NCBI GenBank assembly: GCA_030849075.1 | Contig: JASAOO010003515.1 | Coordinates: 24,422-88,421, forward strand | Direction: 5' to 3' | Source: Zelonia costaricensis | Taxonomy: Eukaryota; Euglenozoa; Kinetoplastea; Trypanosomatida; Trypanosomatidae | Length of the DNA: 64,000 bases | In this document: positions 34,594-44,665 of the stretch, one piece after another | Position numbering within the stretch: the stretch's first letter is position 1 | How the letters are laid out: the number at the start of each line of letters is the position of its first letter | Program-made: the position numbers and the translations under genes | The notes under the pieces: generated by a model | Databases searched by the model: none | Seen by the model: the letters and a program-made list of their open reading frames with translations, nothing else | What the model was told of the DNA's origin: nothing

Positions 34594-35128
34594 AGGTACT
34601 GCCATCTGGGGAGCGGGTGAGCGGCTGACGAGGGGAAGCGGGGGAGGGGGGGAGGGGGGCCGCGGTGCGCGAAGTGGGGGAAGGCGAGGAGAGGGAGAAA
34701 GGCATCGCGGCGTCTGGACGAACAGCGGCGCGGGCGGGGGGAGGGGGGGATGAGGCGAGGTCCACGGGGAGGTCCAGGGGGGCGGGGCGACATGCAGGGG
34801 AGGGGGAGGGTGCAAGAAGATGCCACCCGCAGTACACACGAAAAGAACGGCAGACAGACAGACTGAATGCGCGGGTCACCTTCTCCTTCCGTGGAGCACC
34901 TCAGGGCAAACGACGGGAGCGGGCAAGCTCACCACGTGGATCGACAACCGATGGGCGGCCGTCGAAGAGATGGGTGGGGAGGGCCGTCCATGAACGCCAC
35001 CTCGAGGCGGCCGGTGACGCCCCCGGGGACCACCTCACGGCCCGGCCAACCATTTGTAGCCCCCGAGCTGTCCCTTCGTGACTCCCTTTCCTCGTTGCCA
35101 ACGTCCCTGAAGCCCCCTGCGCCTTCTC

Positions 35129-37714
35129 CTACGCAACCTTGTTCGACTCTGCCTTCGGCGCAGCAGGTGGGCTCTCCGCCCCGCTGCAGGTGCGCGACGC
35201 GGCGGCGGTGTCGCACATGGCCTGCCACTTCGCCTCGTACCGCCGCAGCAGCTCATTCAGGCTGCGCAGGTACAGCGAGGGGAAGTGGTGCACGGCGGCC
35301 TCTGGCGTCAGCACCACCTGGTCCCGCACCCCAGTGGCGGTCACGGGTACTGCCAGGAGGTGGCGGCGCCGCGTGCCGGCCGTCATGTTGTACAGCGAGC
35401 CAGGGATCGCAAGGACGGGCACCGACTTATCAGAGACAGCGACGACGTTGGCGACGTCCACAGTGGACTCCGCCGCGGCGGCCTCGGCGCTGTCGATCAG
35501 CGTGTCGGGCGAGGGGCGGGCGTACTGCTGCACGCAGGCGTCCTGCAGGGCGCGGACCTGCAGACGAGAAATGAGGTCCATGCCGTTGCTGAAGGCGACG
35601 AGGCGGCTGCCCGTGCGCTGCTCCTCCTGCTGCAGCCACGCGTTCAGCAGCGGCACCACCCGCCGCTCCACCACCGGCGCGGCGCCGAACGTGTACGTCG
35701 TGGTGCGCGTGAAGGGCACGCGCGGGGCCGTGGCCGCCGGCGTCGCAGCGACGCTCTCTTCCGTAACGCGCTGCCCGGCAGCCGGCTTGGACGGCGGCGC
35801 GTCTGTCATGGCCGACGGCGGCGACAGCGGCGCGGCCGGCGCGCAGGCGAGCGGCTTCGTGCGGCGCATCAGCGACGTTGACGAGTGCAGGGTGGCGCGC
35901 CACGGGCCGCAGTACAGGAGGTGGAAGAGGGAGGCCTGGATGCCACCGAGGGAGTGGCCGGTGATGCAGAGCTGATAGCTCGCGTACTGCGCGTGCACCG
36001 CCCGCAGTACGGGCAGCAGCTGCGCCCCCGCCTCCACCACCGACTCGTAGAACCCCAGCGGGATGGCGGTGCACAGGCGGTGCGGGGTGCCCGCGGCGCT
36101 GTCGTCCGCCTCCGCCGCCGTGGTGTGCTCGAGCACGACGTTCGCGTACCCCTCCGTCACATCAACGACGATGTCGGCGGGCGTCATGGAGCCGCGAAAC
36201 GTCAGCACGACGCGGCTGGCGGCGTGATCGAGGAAGAGGGCCCAGCAGGACTGCCCCACGCGCAGGGAGTACCGGCCAGCGACGCACTCCAGCAGCGCGT
36301 CCGGCTCCTCGCCCTGCAGCATACGCCGCATCGACTCCAGCTGCTCCTCCGAGTTGGCGCAGACGTAGCGGCGGTGCGGCTCCGCCATCAGCTTGGCCAG
36401 CTCCTGCAGGCTGGAGAAGTAGTTCAGCTCAAACGGCAGCCCGTACGCGGCGATGGCGTAGCGGCCCAGGTAGGACGCCGTGGCCAACGTGTCCAGCTTT
36501 CCCTTGATGATGGCCTGCTCTGCCGGCGCCAGCGTCAGCTGCGACGGCGCGCCGTCTGCTGCCGTCGCGGCGGTGGTGCCCGTCGCAGCGGCAGTGCTCA
36601 GCTGCATCTGCCGCTCGCGGATGCGGCGCGACTCCTGCCGCACCCACATTCGGTACGTCTGCCGGCCCACGTCGCTGTTCTGCGTGGCCTGCGACGCGTA
36701 GTGGGAGACGTCGCGCTTCCGCAGCCCGCAGCGGGTCATCTGCGCCTGCACCTCGCGTGCAATCCGCTTCGTCAGCGCCGACCACGACGGCCGGCCAAAC
36801 ACCTCGACGTGGAAGGGATCAAGGTGGCGCAGCTCGGCCACGTCGGCGTCCTCCATGGCGGTGTTGGCAATGTCGGTCGAGATGGCGTGGCCAAAGCGCT
36901 CGTCCAACGACGGCGACGACGCCACCGCCGCGCTGCTGCCGCCGCTGCCACCCGCCTCGTCCTCCTCTTCCTCGTTCCACTCCGCTGACGACATCGTGCT
37001 GCTGCCGGTGGGGTGCGCCGCATTGCCGGGTGTCCCCGGCTTCTTCGCGACCGGGCCCCCAGCTGTCAACCCGGCCCCACCTCCGCTACACGCCGCACCA
37101 CCGCCGGGCGGGCGGCCGTGGCTGCACATTGTTGCAGCACCCGCGCCCTCCTCGGAGGACGTGCAGGGAGGCTGCAGTCCGTCGCAGATGTCGCAGCGGT
37201 AGCACGTCTCGGCTGGCTTCGGGGACGGTGGTAGGGCAGCCGGTGTCGTCGCGTCTGACGGAGACTGCCGTGAGGTGCGGCGCCGCACAGCCCAGCGGCC
37301 GCGCAGCGAGGGCAGACCGCCGAAGGAGGACAGAAACGAAGCGGCCGTGGTGCTCGTGCTCGCGCTGCCGGCCTCGGTGGACGACGGTGCCTGCGCACTG
37401 CCTTGTCCGTCGCTGGACGGCGACGAAGACGACGACGCCGCCGCGCACGGAGAGGGCGTGGGGCAGGTGCTCGTGACATAAATAGTCTCCAGCCCCACGG
37501 CGTGCGGCGTTGGCTCGTCATACGGGGAGCGGCGGGAGGAGCGGAGGGTGTAGAGCGGGTAGGCGCATGTGCAGACCCGGTCGCGCGGCGTGGGGGTGTG
37601 GGGGATGCGGTAGCGGTACAGCGGGCGGCACCACTCGTGGATCATGCCCAGCAGTCGCCCTTCCGAGCGCGGCACCTCCTTGGTGGCCGGTGCCATGCGG
37701 AGGTGGCGCAGCAT
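35129..37714 (-). CDS. Class 3 lipase (sn-1 diacylglycerol-lipase-like), 861 residues
   Basis: The start is the ATG at 37714 (MLRHLRMAP), 35 bases after a strong splice acceptor. A longer open frame above it begins only at GTG and encodes an apparent membrane segment that the acceptor would exclude. The lipase core is in the C-terminal half: VVLTFRGSMTPADIVVDV supplies the oxyanion-hole region, then GHSLGG with Ser588 as nucleophile, NGMDLISRLQ as the likely acid strand, and a late HHFPSLYL that may hold the catalytic His. This order is that of fungal-type lipases and diacylglycerol lipases, which cleave acyl esters from neutral glycerolipids or phospholipids. Residues 171-184 contain four Cys spaced C-x2-C-x2-C-x6-C, which could bind a metal. 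Long Ser/Ala-rich linkers surround the core, including between nucleophile and acid strands. Substrate and location are unknown. Confidence 0.88.
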   Translation of the reverse strand: MLRHLRMAPATKEVPRSEGRLLGMIHEWCRPLYRYRIPHTPTPRDRVCTCAYPLYTLRSSRRSPYDEPTPHAVGLETIYVTSTCPTPSPCAAASSSSSPSSDGQGSAQAPSSTEAGSASTSTTAASFLSSFGGLPSLRGRWAVRRRTSRQSPSDATTPAALPPSPKPAETCYRCDICDGLQPPCTSSEEGAGAATMCSHGRPPGGGAACSGGGAGLTAGGPVAKKPGTPGNAAHPTGSSTMSSAEWNEEEEDEAGGSGGSSAAVASSPSLDERFGHAISTDIANTAMEDADVAELRHLDPFHVEVFGRPSWSALTKRIAREVQAQMTRCGLRKRDVSHYASQATQNSDVGRQTYRMWVRQESRRIRERQMQLSTAAATGTTAATAADGAPSQLTLAPAEQAIIKGKLDTLATASYLGRYAIAAYGLPFELNYFSSLQELAKLMAEPHRRYVCANSEEQLESMRRMLQGEEPDALLECVAGRYSLRVGQSCWALFLDHAASRVVLTFRGSMTPADIVVDVTEGYANVVLEHTTAAEADDSAAGTPHRLCTAIPLGFYESVVEAGAQLLPVLRAVHAQYASYQLCITGHSLGGIQASLFHLLYCGPWRATLHSSTSLMRRTKPLACAPAAPLSPPSAMTDAPPSKPAAGQRVTEESVAATPAATAPRVPFTRTTTYTFGAAPVVERRVVPLLNAWLQQEEQRTGSRLVAFSNGMDLISRLQVRALQDACVQQYARPSPDTLIDSAEAAAAESTVDVANVVAVSDKSVPVLAIPGSLYNMTAGTRRRHLLAVPVTATGVRDQVVLTPEAAVHHFPSLYLRSLNELLRRYEAKWQAMCDTAAASRTCSGAESPPAAPKAESNKVA

Positions 37715-37748
37715 CGTCAGTAGAGAGGCACGCACCTGCCTTTGTGTG

Positions 37749-37790
37749 CTGCCGCGATAAAGGGCAAACAGGAAAGAGAGAGAGACGAGC
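37749..37790 (-). promoter_or_regulatory. Candidate spliced-leader acceptor for the lipase gene
   Basis: The coding strand has TCTCTCTCTTTCCTGTTTGC, then CCTTTATCGCGGCAG, with the AG at 37750-37749. The ATG at 37714 is the first after it, giving a 35-base 5' UTR. Confidence 0.55.
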
Positions 37791-38031
37791 GCACAGCCGG
37801 CTAACGGACGGCGCACACTCGAGCTCTGTGGTTGTGCGGGTGTGGGCGGCCTGGCTGGAGAGTGGGAAGAGGGGCAGAGGAGAAAGGAGAAGCGACGGCG
37901 CACCCCGCTCACTCTTCTCCGCCCCGAGGACGATGCACCCAGCTGAGCAAAGAGAAGAGCGACGAGCGCTCCGTGGTGCTGGGAGGGTGGCGAGGTTCTG
38001 GGGGAGGGCGGGGCGGGGGAAGGTGTGCACC

Positions 38032-38055
38032 TAGAGAGAGAGAGAGAGAGAGACA
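38032..38055. repeat. GA dinucleotide repeat
   Basis: About ten GA units on the plus strand (TC in the transcript) occur in the B-box/lipase spacer. Confidence 0.9.
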
Positions 38056-38426
38056 GAGCTGCGAGTCCGTCACGCGAGCGCGGCGCACCAACAGGGCGAT
38101 TATGCGTGAGAGGGCCAAAAGGGGCGTGCAGGGGGTGATGCAGGTGGTGGTGCCGTCGTGAATGTGAAAAGGCGGACAGAAAGCAGCGCTGTTCGCACCG
38201 GCAGCTCGGCCGCTTCTCATGGCGCTCCCTTCGGAGGTGATGGGGCGGGGAAGAGCGACATCGCAGAGAACGCCCGCTCAGTACTGACGGTAGTCACGCC
38301 GAGTGGGGCGTGTCCTGCGCCTCGCGACCGGTAAGACCCGGTGACGCACAGGCAGCACAAGGAAGAAGGAAGATCGTTGTTTTCCCTCTTCTTCTTTCGT
38401 TCACAGCAAATGCACGTGATAGGTAG

Positions 38427-38444
38427 CATGTATGCATGTATGCA

Positions 38445-38481
<37 letters not shown>
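38427..38481. repeat. GCATGTAT units followed by a TG microsatellite
   Basis: About two and a half GCATGTAT units lead into some 16 TG units on the plus strand (CA in the transcript), 100-150 bases downstream of the B-box/MATH stop codon. Confidence 0.9.
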
Positions 38482-38482
<1 letters not shown>

Positions 38483-38577
38483 TAGGTGCCTGGGTCGCGT
38501 TGGGCCGATGTCACGGTGAAGCGCGCGCGCGGCCACACGACGTCACTGCCGCCCCCGTGTACGCACGCCGCTGAGCT

Positions 38578-41500
38578 CTAGTAAAGGTCACTAATCGGGG
38601 CAATACAGACCTTCACGGTGTTCTCGCGCGCGAGCTTGTCTGTCCGCATCAGCTCCTTGCGTTGCAGGAAGGGGAAGAGCCCCCAGCCTTTGCCGGCGAA
38701 CAGCGGCGTCCAGCCCGTCACGTGCCACTCCGTCCACGTCACCTCCGAGAAGGCGATGGCGCGGAAGTCGACCCGCATGTGGTGCTGCAGCGGAAACAAA
38801 AACAGACCGAGCCACTCCTCCTCGCCCAGCTCCGACGGCGGCACCACGGTGACTGACGCGTGCGGCCTGCCGCCCTCCGCGCCAAAGCCCAGGTCATCCG
38901 CTGTCGCGCGCGTGATGAGTGGCGAAACGCGCCCCTCCGCCGCGCCACCGCCGCTGCCCTCGTCGTCGAAGGCGCCACCGCCGTTCAGCGAAGTGGGCGC
39001 GGTCATGTGCGACGCCGCGGAGGCCACCGTGCCAACACCCACGCCAGCCGCCCCCGCAGTCAGCATCGGTGTCACCGGCGCGCTCGCGGCGTGCGTCCGG
39101 GAAGCGCGCGGCAGTGGGGCAATGCGGAGCTCCCACATGGCGCCGAGGAGGCGGAACGGGGTGGAGCAGACGGCCTTGGGCTGGCCAGGCGCGAAGTACG
39201 CCGTGGCGTTCTGCACGACCCAGATGTAGCCACGCTGGAGGTCCGTGAGGCAGCGGTGCAGCCGTCGGTCGCGGCGTGGCGACGGCCCCGCAGTCGCCGG
39301 AGGCGTTGTACCCCGCGCAGAGCCTGGCAAAGACAGGACGTCCCCCTCGCGGTGCTGCGACCGCGCGCGCAGCGGCGGGCTGTTCAGGAGCCGCCGCGAC
39401 ACAGCGCTGCCATCGCCGCTCCGTGGTGGCGTAGAGAGCACCGCCGAAGCCGCGGCCACGCCGGGCGATCGACTGCGCACTCGCGTCGTGGCGGACGATG
39501 GGCGGCTGTGCGGGTCACCGCGGCGGCCGCTGGAAGGCACGAAGAGGGACGCGGCACCGCGCGGCGGCGACCCTTCACGCGCGGCGCGGCCTGCGGGGGA
39601 GGCGGAGCGGCGTCCGTCCGCCGGCGGCACGCGGCCGGAGTGCACGGTGCCGAGGTTCTCCAGCAGCCGGCGCAGGCCCACCCAGTCCACGTGCTCGAAC
39701 AGAGCGCCGCTCCGCTGCGTCCTGGCGTCGTAGTCGACCACGGCATCGCGCAGCCGCCGCTCCTCCTCCTTGTGGTGCCGCACGAAGCTGCCCTGCACCT
39801 CGTGGATCAGCGACGGGGTTGTGCGCAGAAAGTGCAGTAGCTCCGGGACGCTGTTGGGCACGGCACGGCTGCGGTCTGCTGCAGGGGCGTTGGCGTCTTG
39901 GTGGCCGGTCACGCTACTGTGGTAGCGGCGCAGCGCCATGTCGATGGGGGTGAGCGCCTCCGTGTACTTCCGCACCACCGCCGCCGCCTCCGCCAGCGGG
40001 GGACGGCACTGCGACTCCTGCACCGCCTGCACCATCACCCGCTCCGACTGATGCAGGGCCTGCTTCAGCCCCATGAGGCGCTGCTGCAGGCTGCGCAGCT
40101 CACGCTGCTGCCGCGCGGCGTAGCGGCCCTGCTCCGCCCGCAGCTCCTGCTCGGTCTTGCGGTACTGCATCAGCCAGTGGCGCAGCTCCTCGTGCAGGGC
40201 CTCCGCCTCGGCCCGCACCGCCGTCGCCTTTTCGCCCGCCTCGACGACGACGTGGTCACGGTGGGTGCCAACGCTGGCGCAGTACGGGCACGTCAGCTCG
40301 TCGCACGCCGTACAGTAGAGCGACTGAGCCTGGCGGGGGTGCACGGGGCAGAGAAACTGGTTGAAGGCGGCCGGCGGCGCGACTGCACTGACCGGCGCGT
40401 CGGGGGGGCCACGCGCGGGGGCTGCAGGCCGCGCCATGGGTCGTCCCGCCGCAGACATGGGCGAAGAGACGGACTGGGACGCAGAGTAGGTGGCGCCTCC
40501 AAGTGGGCCTTGGGTGGGCAGCAGGGGTGGACGAGAATCCGCGTTGCCAGGCCGATCCGCAACCCCGCCGCTGGCAGCGGCGTGATGGAGCCCCTCATAC
40601 AGGAGACCGTTGCGCGGGGCGCTGCCGCTGCTGTGTGGTAGGGCAGCGGCGGCCAGGTAGTCGCTGCTGGCCCACCCCGCCACACCCCTCTGCGCGCCGG
40701 CGTCCGTGATGATAGTCGGCCGCAGCGGGGAGGGCAGGGGTGGCGCCAGCGGCATGCGGGGCACCGAGGCGGCACGGCCCGTGGGATGGGGAAAGTACGA
40801 GGCCGAAGGGGCGACCCTGGGAGCGGCGGGTGGGTCAAGACCCCCGGATGCGCCTGCCGCTGCTGCTGCTGCTGCCGCGACCTGCCCCGCGTCTGCCACC
40901 CACACAGGTCTGCTCAGCGAGTCGCCGCCTCCGCCTCCCCCGGCACTGCTGTAGGGCGGGCTGCGGCTGCTGCGCACCCCACCAGCCACCTCGCTATCCG
41001 ACTCGCCCTGGAAGCCCACGTGCCGCCTCCCCGATGAGGCGGCGTCGTTCCCGACGTCCGAGTGGCGGCGCGGTGTCGCCACCGAGGCTGCCCGCCGTCG
41101 GGGGCTGAGGTCGCTGCTGGCGTAGCGCACCTCACGCACCGCCGCGCCGGCGCTGACGCTGCCCGGTGAGTGGGCGTCCGCGGCGGACACGAACTCCGCG
41201 TGGCCCGGCGTGTTGTAGGCGCTGTCCGGCTGCGAGGAGGCGTGCGAGTGGTGCGGGTGTGGACCCGACTTGAACCACTGCTTCATGTTGAAAGACTTGG
41301 GCGTTGACGGCGGCGGGTCGGGCAGCTCCGGCAGGGCGGGTGGCGGCGGCGGGACGAGCAGGCCAGCGGCGCGGCACATCTTCTTCTCGTCCTCGTACGC
41401 AGCGGCGATCTGCGCTGTCGTGCCAGGCGGGCGCACCGGACTGGCGGTGGCCGATCGCAGGCCGCCGCCCTCGCGTGCCAGCTCCTGCTGCTGCGAAATC

Positions 41501-42696
41501 GGCGTTGGCGGCGGCGGGGCACCAGACGGGACGACGGTGATCAGGTAGCGGGGAAGGGCCTGGTAGCTGTGTCGCACCTGCACCTGCACCAGCGACAGGT
41601 CCTCCACGGCAACGTCGGCCGCCTCCTCGGTGCGCAGGCTGCTCTTCTGTTTGCGGGCGCGCATGTAACACGCACTGTCGTAGCCGCGTGGGGTGCGCAC
41701 CGCGGCGGTTGGGAAGGCCTGCTTGTCCGCGTGCTCGCCGGTGAGGCCTTGGTCGGTCATGAAGCGCCGCCCTGGGGCAACCTCGCAGAGCAGCACCTTG
41801 TGGGGCTCCGACTTGTCAGGCAGGTGCCGTACGTGCGGGCTGAGCATCGACGAGGTGAAGACAAAGGGGTTGCGCTGCGTGTTGACGGTGGCCGGCGTGG
41901 CCGGCACAGAGGCCGGGACGGGGATGCTCAGCCGCGACTCCGTTCCACTCGACCACTCCGACGTGCTGGGGCCCGCCACGCAGCTTTGCAGCACCGCCGC
42001 GAGCGATGTGGGCACGCCGGTGTGGAGCAGGAAGCCGTACTGCAGCACATCACGCACGCTCCAGGCGTTGTTGCTGTAGTAGAGGAGCTGCACCTTGTCC
42101 CGGTTGCCCATGAGCCGTGTGCTGCGCGTCTCGTCAAACATACGTGTGAGGAAGGGACAGCGGATGCGCACGGCGTCCCGCACCTCGAAGGCGACGTGCT
42201 TGTTGCCTAGCCACCGGGCGACGTGGTGACACAGCTCCTCGTACTCGAGCTCGTCTCGCTGAGGGTCGAGCGGCTCGAGCTGCACCAGCACCGTCTCCAT
42301 CCACAGCTGGCACCGGTACAGGCGCGGCTTCGTGTGCGCCGCGTCGAGCTCCCCCGCCGAGGCGGCCCCGCTGTCCGTCCCATCCCCATCCGTGCCGCCC
42401 GCCGCGGCGGCGGCGGCAGCGGTGGTGGAGCGGCGCGGGTGGCCGGCGAGCAGGCGGCCATCGGGCTGGAGCAGCTCGTGCACGTCACGCAGCAGCTCGT
42501 ACCGCTGCCGCGCGAAGTTCCAGTAGGAGAGGATGGTGGCGCGCTTGCCCACCTTGCCCTCCACGAGCCGACGCACCTCCTCCACATCGCGTGGCAGCCG
42601 CACATCCGCGAGGGTGTGCGGGGTGGTGACGTCGTCACGGTAGACGACGATACGCAGCAGCGTCGGTGTCGCGCTTGCTGACGTGGAAGCCGTCAT
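38578..42696 (-). CDS. TRIM37-like protein: B-box zinc finger, coiled coil and MATH domain, no RING
   Basis: The protein has 1372 residues from the ATG at 42696 (MTASTSASAT). The N-terminus (about 12-200) has a folded look, beginning TLLRIVVYRDDVTTPHTL, perhaps ubiquitin-like or doublecortin-like. A long Ser/Pro/Ala-rich region follows. Residues 783-815 are a full B-box type 2 zinc finger: C783, H786, C795, C798, C803, C806, H812 and H815. A coiled coil follows at about 816-900 (EALHEELRHWLMQYRK, LRSLQQRLMGLKQAL). From about 1155 to the end is a MATH/TRAF-like domain: YIWVVQNATAYF, STPFRLLGAMWELRIAP, a low-complexity insert at about 1196-1275, EEWLGLFLFPL, and GWGLFPFLQRKELM then ENTVKVCIAPI. 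B-box, coiled coil and MATH in this order is the layout of TRIM37, a ubiquitin ligase of centrosomes and peroxisomes, but no RING finger is present. The role is inferred as a scaffold or substrate adaptor. Confidence 0.75.
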   Translation of the reverse strand: MTASTSASATPTLLRIVVYRDDVTTPHTLADVRLPRDVEEVRRLVEGKVGKRATILSYWNFARQRYELLRDVHELLQPDGRLLAGHPRRSTTAAAAAAAGGTDGDGTDSGAASAGELDAAHTKPRLYRCQLWMETVLVQLEPLDPQRDELEYEELCHHVARWLGNKHVAFEVRDAVRIRCPFLTRMFDETRSTRLMGNRDKVQLLYYSNNAWSVRDVLQYGFLLHTGVPTSLAAVLQSCVAGPSTSEWSSGTESRLSIPVPASVPATPATVNTQRNPFVFTSSMLSPHVRHLPDKSEPHKVLLCEVAPGRRFMTDQGLTGEHADKQAFPTAAVRTPRGYDSACYMRARKQKSSLRTEEAADVAVEDLSLVQVQVRHSYQALPRYLITVVPSGAPPPPTPISQQQELAREGGGLRSATASPVRPPGTTAQIAAAYEDEKKMCRAAGLLVPPPPPALPELPDPPPSTPKSFNMKQWFKSGPHPHHSHASSQPDSAYNTPGHAEFVSAADAHSPGSVSAGAAVREVRYASSDLSPRRRAASVATPRRHSDVGNDAASSGRRHVGFQGESDSEVAGGVRSSRSPPYSSAGGGGGGDSLSRPVWVADAGQVAAAAAAAAGASGGLDPPAAPRVAPSASYFPHPTGRAASVPRMPLAPPLPSPLRPTIITDAGAQRGVAGWASSDYLAAAALPHSSGSAPRNGLLYEGLHHAAASGGVADRPGNADSRPPLLPTQGPLGGATYSASQSVSSPMSAAGRPMARPAAPARGPPDAPVSAVAPPAAFNQFLCPVHPRQAQSLYCTACDELTCPYCASVGTHRDHVVVEAGEKATAVRAEAEALHEELRHWLMQYRKTEQELRAEQGRYAARQQRELRSLQQRLMGLKQALHQSERVMVQAVQESQCRPPLAEAAAVVRKYTEALTPIDMALRRYHSSVTGHQDANAPAADRSRAVPNSVPELLHFLRTTPSLIHEVQGSFVRHHKEEERRLRDAVVDYDARTQRSGALFEHVDWVGLRRLLENLGTVHSGRVPPADGRRSASPAGRAAREGSPPRGAASLFVPSSGRRGDPHSRPSSATTRVRSRSPGVAAASAVLSTPPRSGDGSAVSRRLLNSPPLRARSQHREGDVLSLPGSARGTTPPATAGPSPRRDRRLHRCLTDLQRGYIWVVQNATAYFAPGQPKAVCSTPFRLLGAMWELRIAPLPRASRTHAASAPVTPMLTAGAAGVGVGTVASAASHMTAPTSLNGGGAFDDEGSGGGAAEGRVSPLITRATADDLGFGAEGGRPHASVTVVPPSELGEEEWLGLFLFPLQHHMRVDFRAIAFSEVTWTEWHVTGWTPLFAGKGWGLFPFLQRKELMRTDKLARENTVKVCIAPISDLY

Positions 42697-42802
42697 GCTG
42701 CTTCCCACGTTCGCGTGCGTGTGGGTGTGGTGGTGTGGTGGTGTGCAGGTGAGATGATGGAGCGAAGGGGGGGAGGAGGAGGCCACAACTTCTGTCCGCG
42801 CA

Positions 42803-42835
42803 CTGCACAGGTTGCACCGCAAAAGAAAAGCGACT
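42803..42835 (-). promoter_or_regulatory. Candidate spliced-leader acceptor for the B-box/MATH gene
   Basis: The coding strand has GCTTTTCTTTTGCGGTGC, then AACCTGTGCAG with the AG at 42804-42803, giving a 5' UTR of about 107 bases. A second option is the AG at 42702-42701 after the pyrimidine tract at 42763-42782, which would leave a 5' UTR of only 4 bases. Confidence 0.35.
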
Positions 42836-43020
42836 TGAAGAGAGAGAGATGGAGCCCAAAACGTCAAGTAGAAGGACGGGACACGAAACTCACAACACCA
42901 AAACAAATACGACGGAAACAGAGACGATCGATATGGGCGTGTGTGGGGGGGGGGGGGTCGATGGGAGGGGAGAGAGGGTGGTGTCGCCAACACGGTCGGG
43001 AGTGGGCGGGACTGGGTGGG

Positions 43021-43041
43021 AGCAGCAGCAGCAGCAGCAGC
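43021..43041. repeat. AGC trinucleotide repeat, seven units
   Basis: A perfect AGC run on the plus strand (GCT on the coding strand) lies about 330 bases upstream of the B-box/MATH start codon, in non-coding sequence. Confidence 0.95.
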
Positions 43042-43230
43042 GGAAGCGGGAAAGGGCTGACAGGTTTCTATGTCAACGTCTACGAGACGAGAAGGAGGGG
43101 CGGCAAATGAAGTAAGTCTACACGGGTAGGAGAATGCAATGGGGGGGGAAGCGGATGGCGGTGGAGCGGGGGTGGAGCGAGGGGAAGGCTCAAGGTAGGG
43201 TGCCCCGTGTAAGAGAAGGCGGGTCTCGCG

Positions 43231-43263
43231 CGTGTGTGTGTGTGTGTGTGCGTGTGTGTGTGT
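43231..43263. repeat. GT dinucleotide microsatellite with one CG interruption
   Basis: About 16 GT units on the plus strand (AC in the transcript) lie about 0.5 kb upstream of the B-box/MATH gene. Confidence 0.95.
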
Positions 43264-44662
43264 CCGCCTCTCAAGGCGCGCACGCTCTTTGTTGTTGATG
43301 CGGGTTTCGCCGTCCGTGGCGGCAGCCGACAAAGGTGGTGAGGCGTGCGTAGTTTGGGTGCGTGCACGCCTGCGGCGCAGGGGGCACGAGAGATGGGGAA
43401 GAAAAACAGAGAGGGGATTGAGCGAGGCATTCACCTCGGAGAGGAGGCACATTAAACGGTGAAGAGGCGCCCTGTGCGAGGCCCGTGTCTGCTACGCTCT
43501 GATGACCGCCCCTGCTCGTCTCCGTGTGGCGGTGACTTCTCGCGTGCCGTTGACGTTCTTCGAAGTCCATGAGTGCACGAAAGCAGCCTTCATATTTGGT
43601 TTCTCACGTCGTACTCACATGTGACCGAAGCCTACTTGAAGCACGGTGTCTTGAGTGGCACCGCCTCGCTTGGCCACCGTTCCATCGCATGCAGGTCGCT
43701 TTTCACGCCTCAGCGCCTCTTATCAGCAAGTCTCTCTAGTACGAGGGGCCGGCCAGCATACGTAGGCAAGCCGGGGCACGTCGCCAACACGCAGTCGTGA
43801 CACATCAACACACATTGCACTTCTACGGAAGAGGAACTGTGTGTGAGTGTGTGTATGTGTGTTTATGTAGGTACGTTGCATCTCTCTCACATGACTCAGG
43901 CAAACACTACGGGGTAGAGGTGGCGCACGCGGTCGGGAAGCAGGGATGCAAACTGACCCAACGCGCGCAAACACGCGGGGCAGGCATCCACGCCTCTCGG
44001 CACACGCACACCCCTCCAAGTGTTGAACCCTTAATAGATGAGATGGGTTGTCACAGGCAGCATCCAGAATAGCATAACCACGTCTCTAGACCATTTTTTT
44101 TTTTTTGCAAACACCGTGCATGCGGGCTGAAGCGAGTGATGAGTAATAGACTCATGCGCAACCGGAGTTTGCGCGCAGGAGGGTGAGCCACACCCGGTTG
44201 TGATGGTGGTGGTGGAGAGAAACAGAGAGACGTGACGCGATGAAGGAGTTGAGGGGAACAGAAGAAGCGTAGCGGGGGGGAAGAGGTGTGGCACGTGCGC
44301 TTTACGAGTGAGAGAGCGGGATCGCACAGCGCCTTCCAAGGGACGGGAAGGCGGCGGAAGGCTTGGCAGTCCACCCTCCCCCCCCCCCACCCCGCATCGC
44401 TCTTCACACGACTGTGCCCTCTTCAGAGTCGAAGAGGCGCACACGCACCGCTGCTCGTCTTGTTCTTCTCTCTTTGCACGCGTCGTACGCCTGTGCCGAG
44501 AACTCGGCCACGGAGTGCTGTGTAGGCGCGACGCATGGCAGAGTGCACCCCACGGCAAAGGCGCCGGCTCAGTGGAAGTGACGAGGGGAGGGCCGCAGTG
44601 CGCCGCCTCGCGCTTCGTCGCACAGCACCCCTCGCCTGATGCTCCTCTGCATCACACAACTG

Positions 44663-44665
<3 letters not shown>

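Larger units (their letters stand above)
34011..35128. other. Intergenic region between the lipase and ClC genes
   Basis: No gene is seen. It contains a TG tract (34570-34593), two very purine-rich plus-strand blocks (34198-34260 and 34630-34820) that are polypyrimidine on the coding strand, and short frames rich in Pro/Ser/His that translate those tracts. Confidence 0.6.
37715..38577. other. Intergenic region between the B-box/MATH and lipase genes
   Basis: No gene is seen. It contains a GA repeat at 38032-38055, a TG microsatellite at 38449-38481 preceded by GCATGTAT units (38427-38448), and the lipase splice acceptor. The sequence next to 38577 is the 3' UTR of the B-box/MATH gene. Confidence 0.6.

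Noticed and set aside
37696..37912. Longer lipase frame from 37912 with an apparent N-terminal membrane segment
   Set aside because: The first codon is GTG, not ATG, and a strong splice acceptor at 37749-37750 would remove this part from the mRNA.
43065..43072. Transcript-sense CATAGAAA, matching the S-phase octamer of trypanosomatid cycling mRNAs
   Set aside because: Only one copy is present near the B-box/MATH gene; known functional cases carry paired copies, and a single eight-base match is expected by chance.
42697..43452. 250-residue N-terminal extension of the B-box/MATH protein
   Set aside because: It translates CA repeats, pyrimidine tracts and a CTG repeat (HTHT, PPP and AAAA runs) and looks non-coding.
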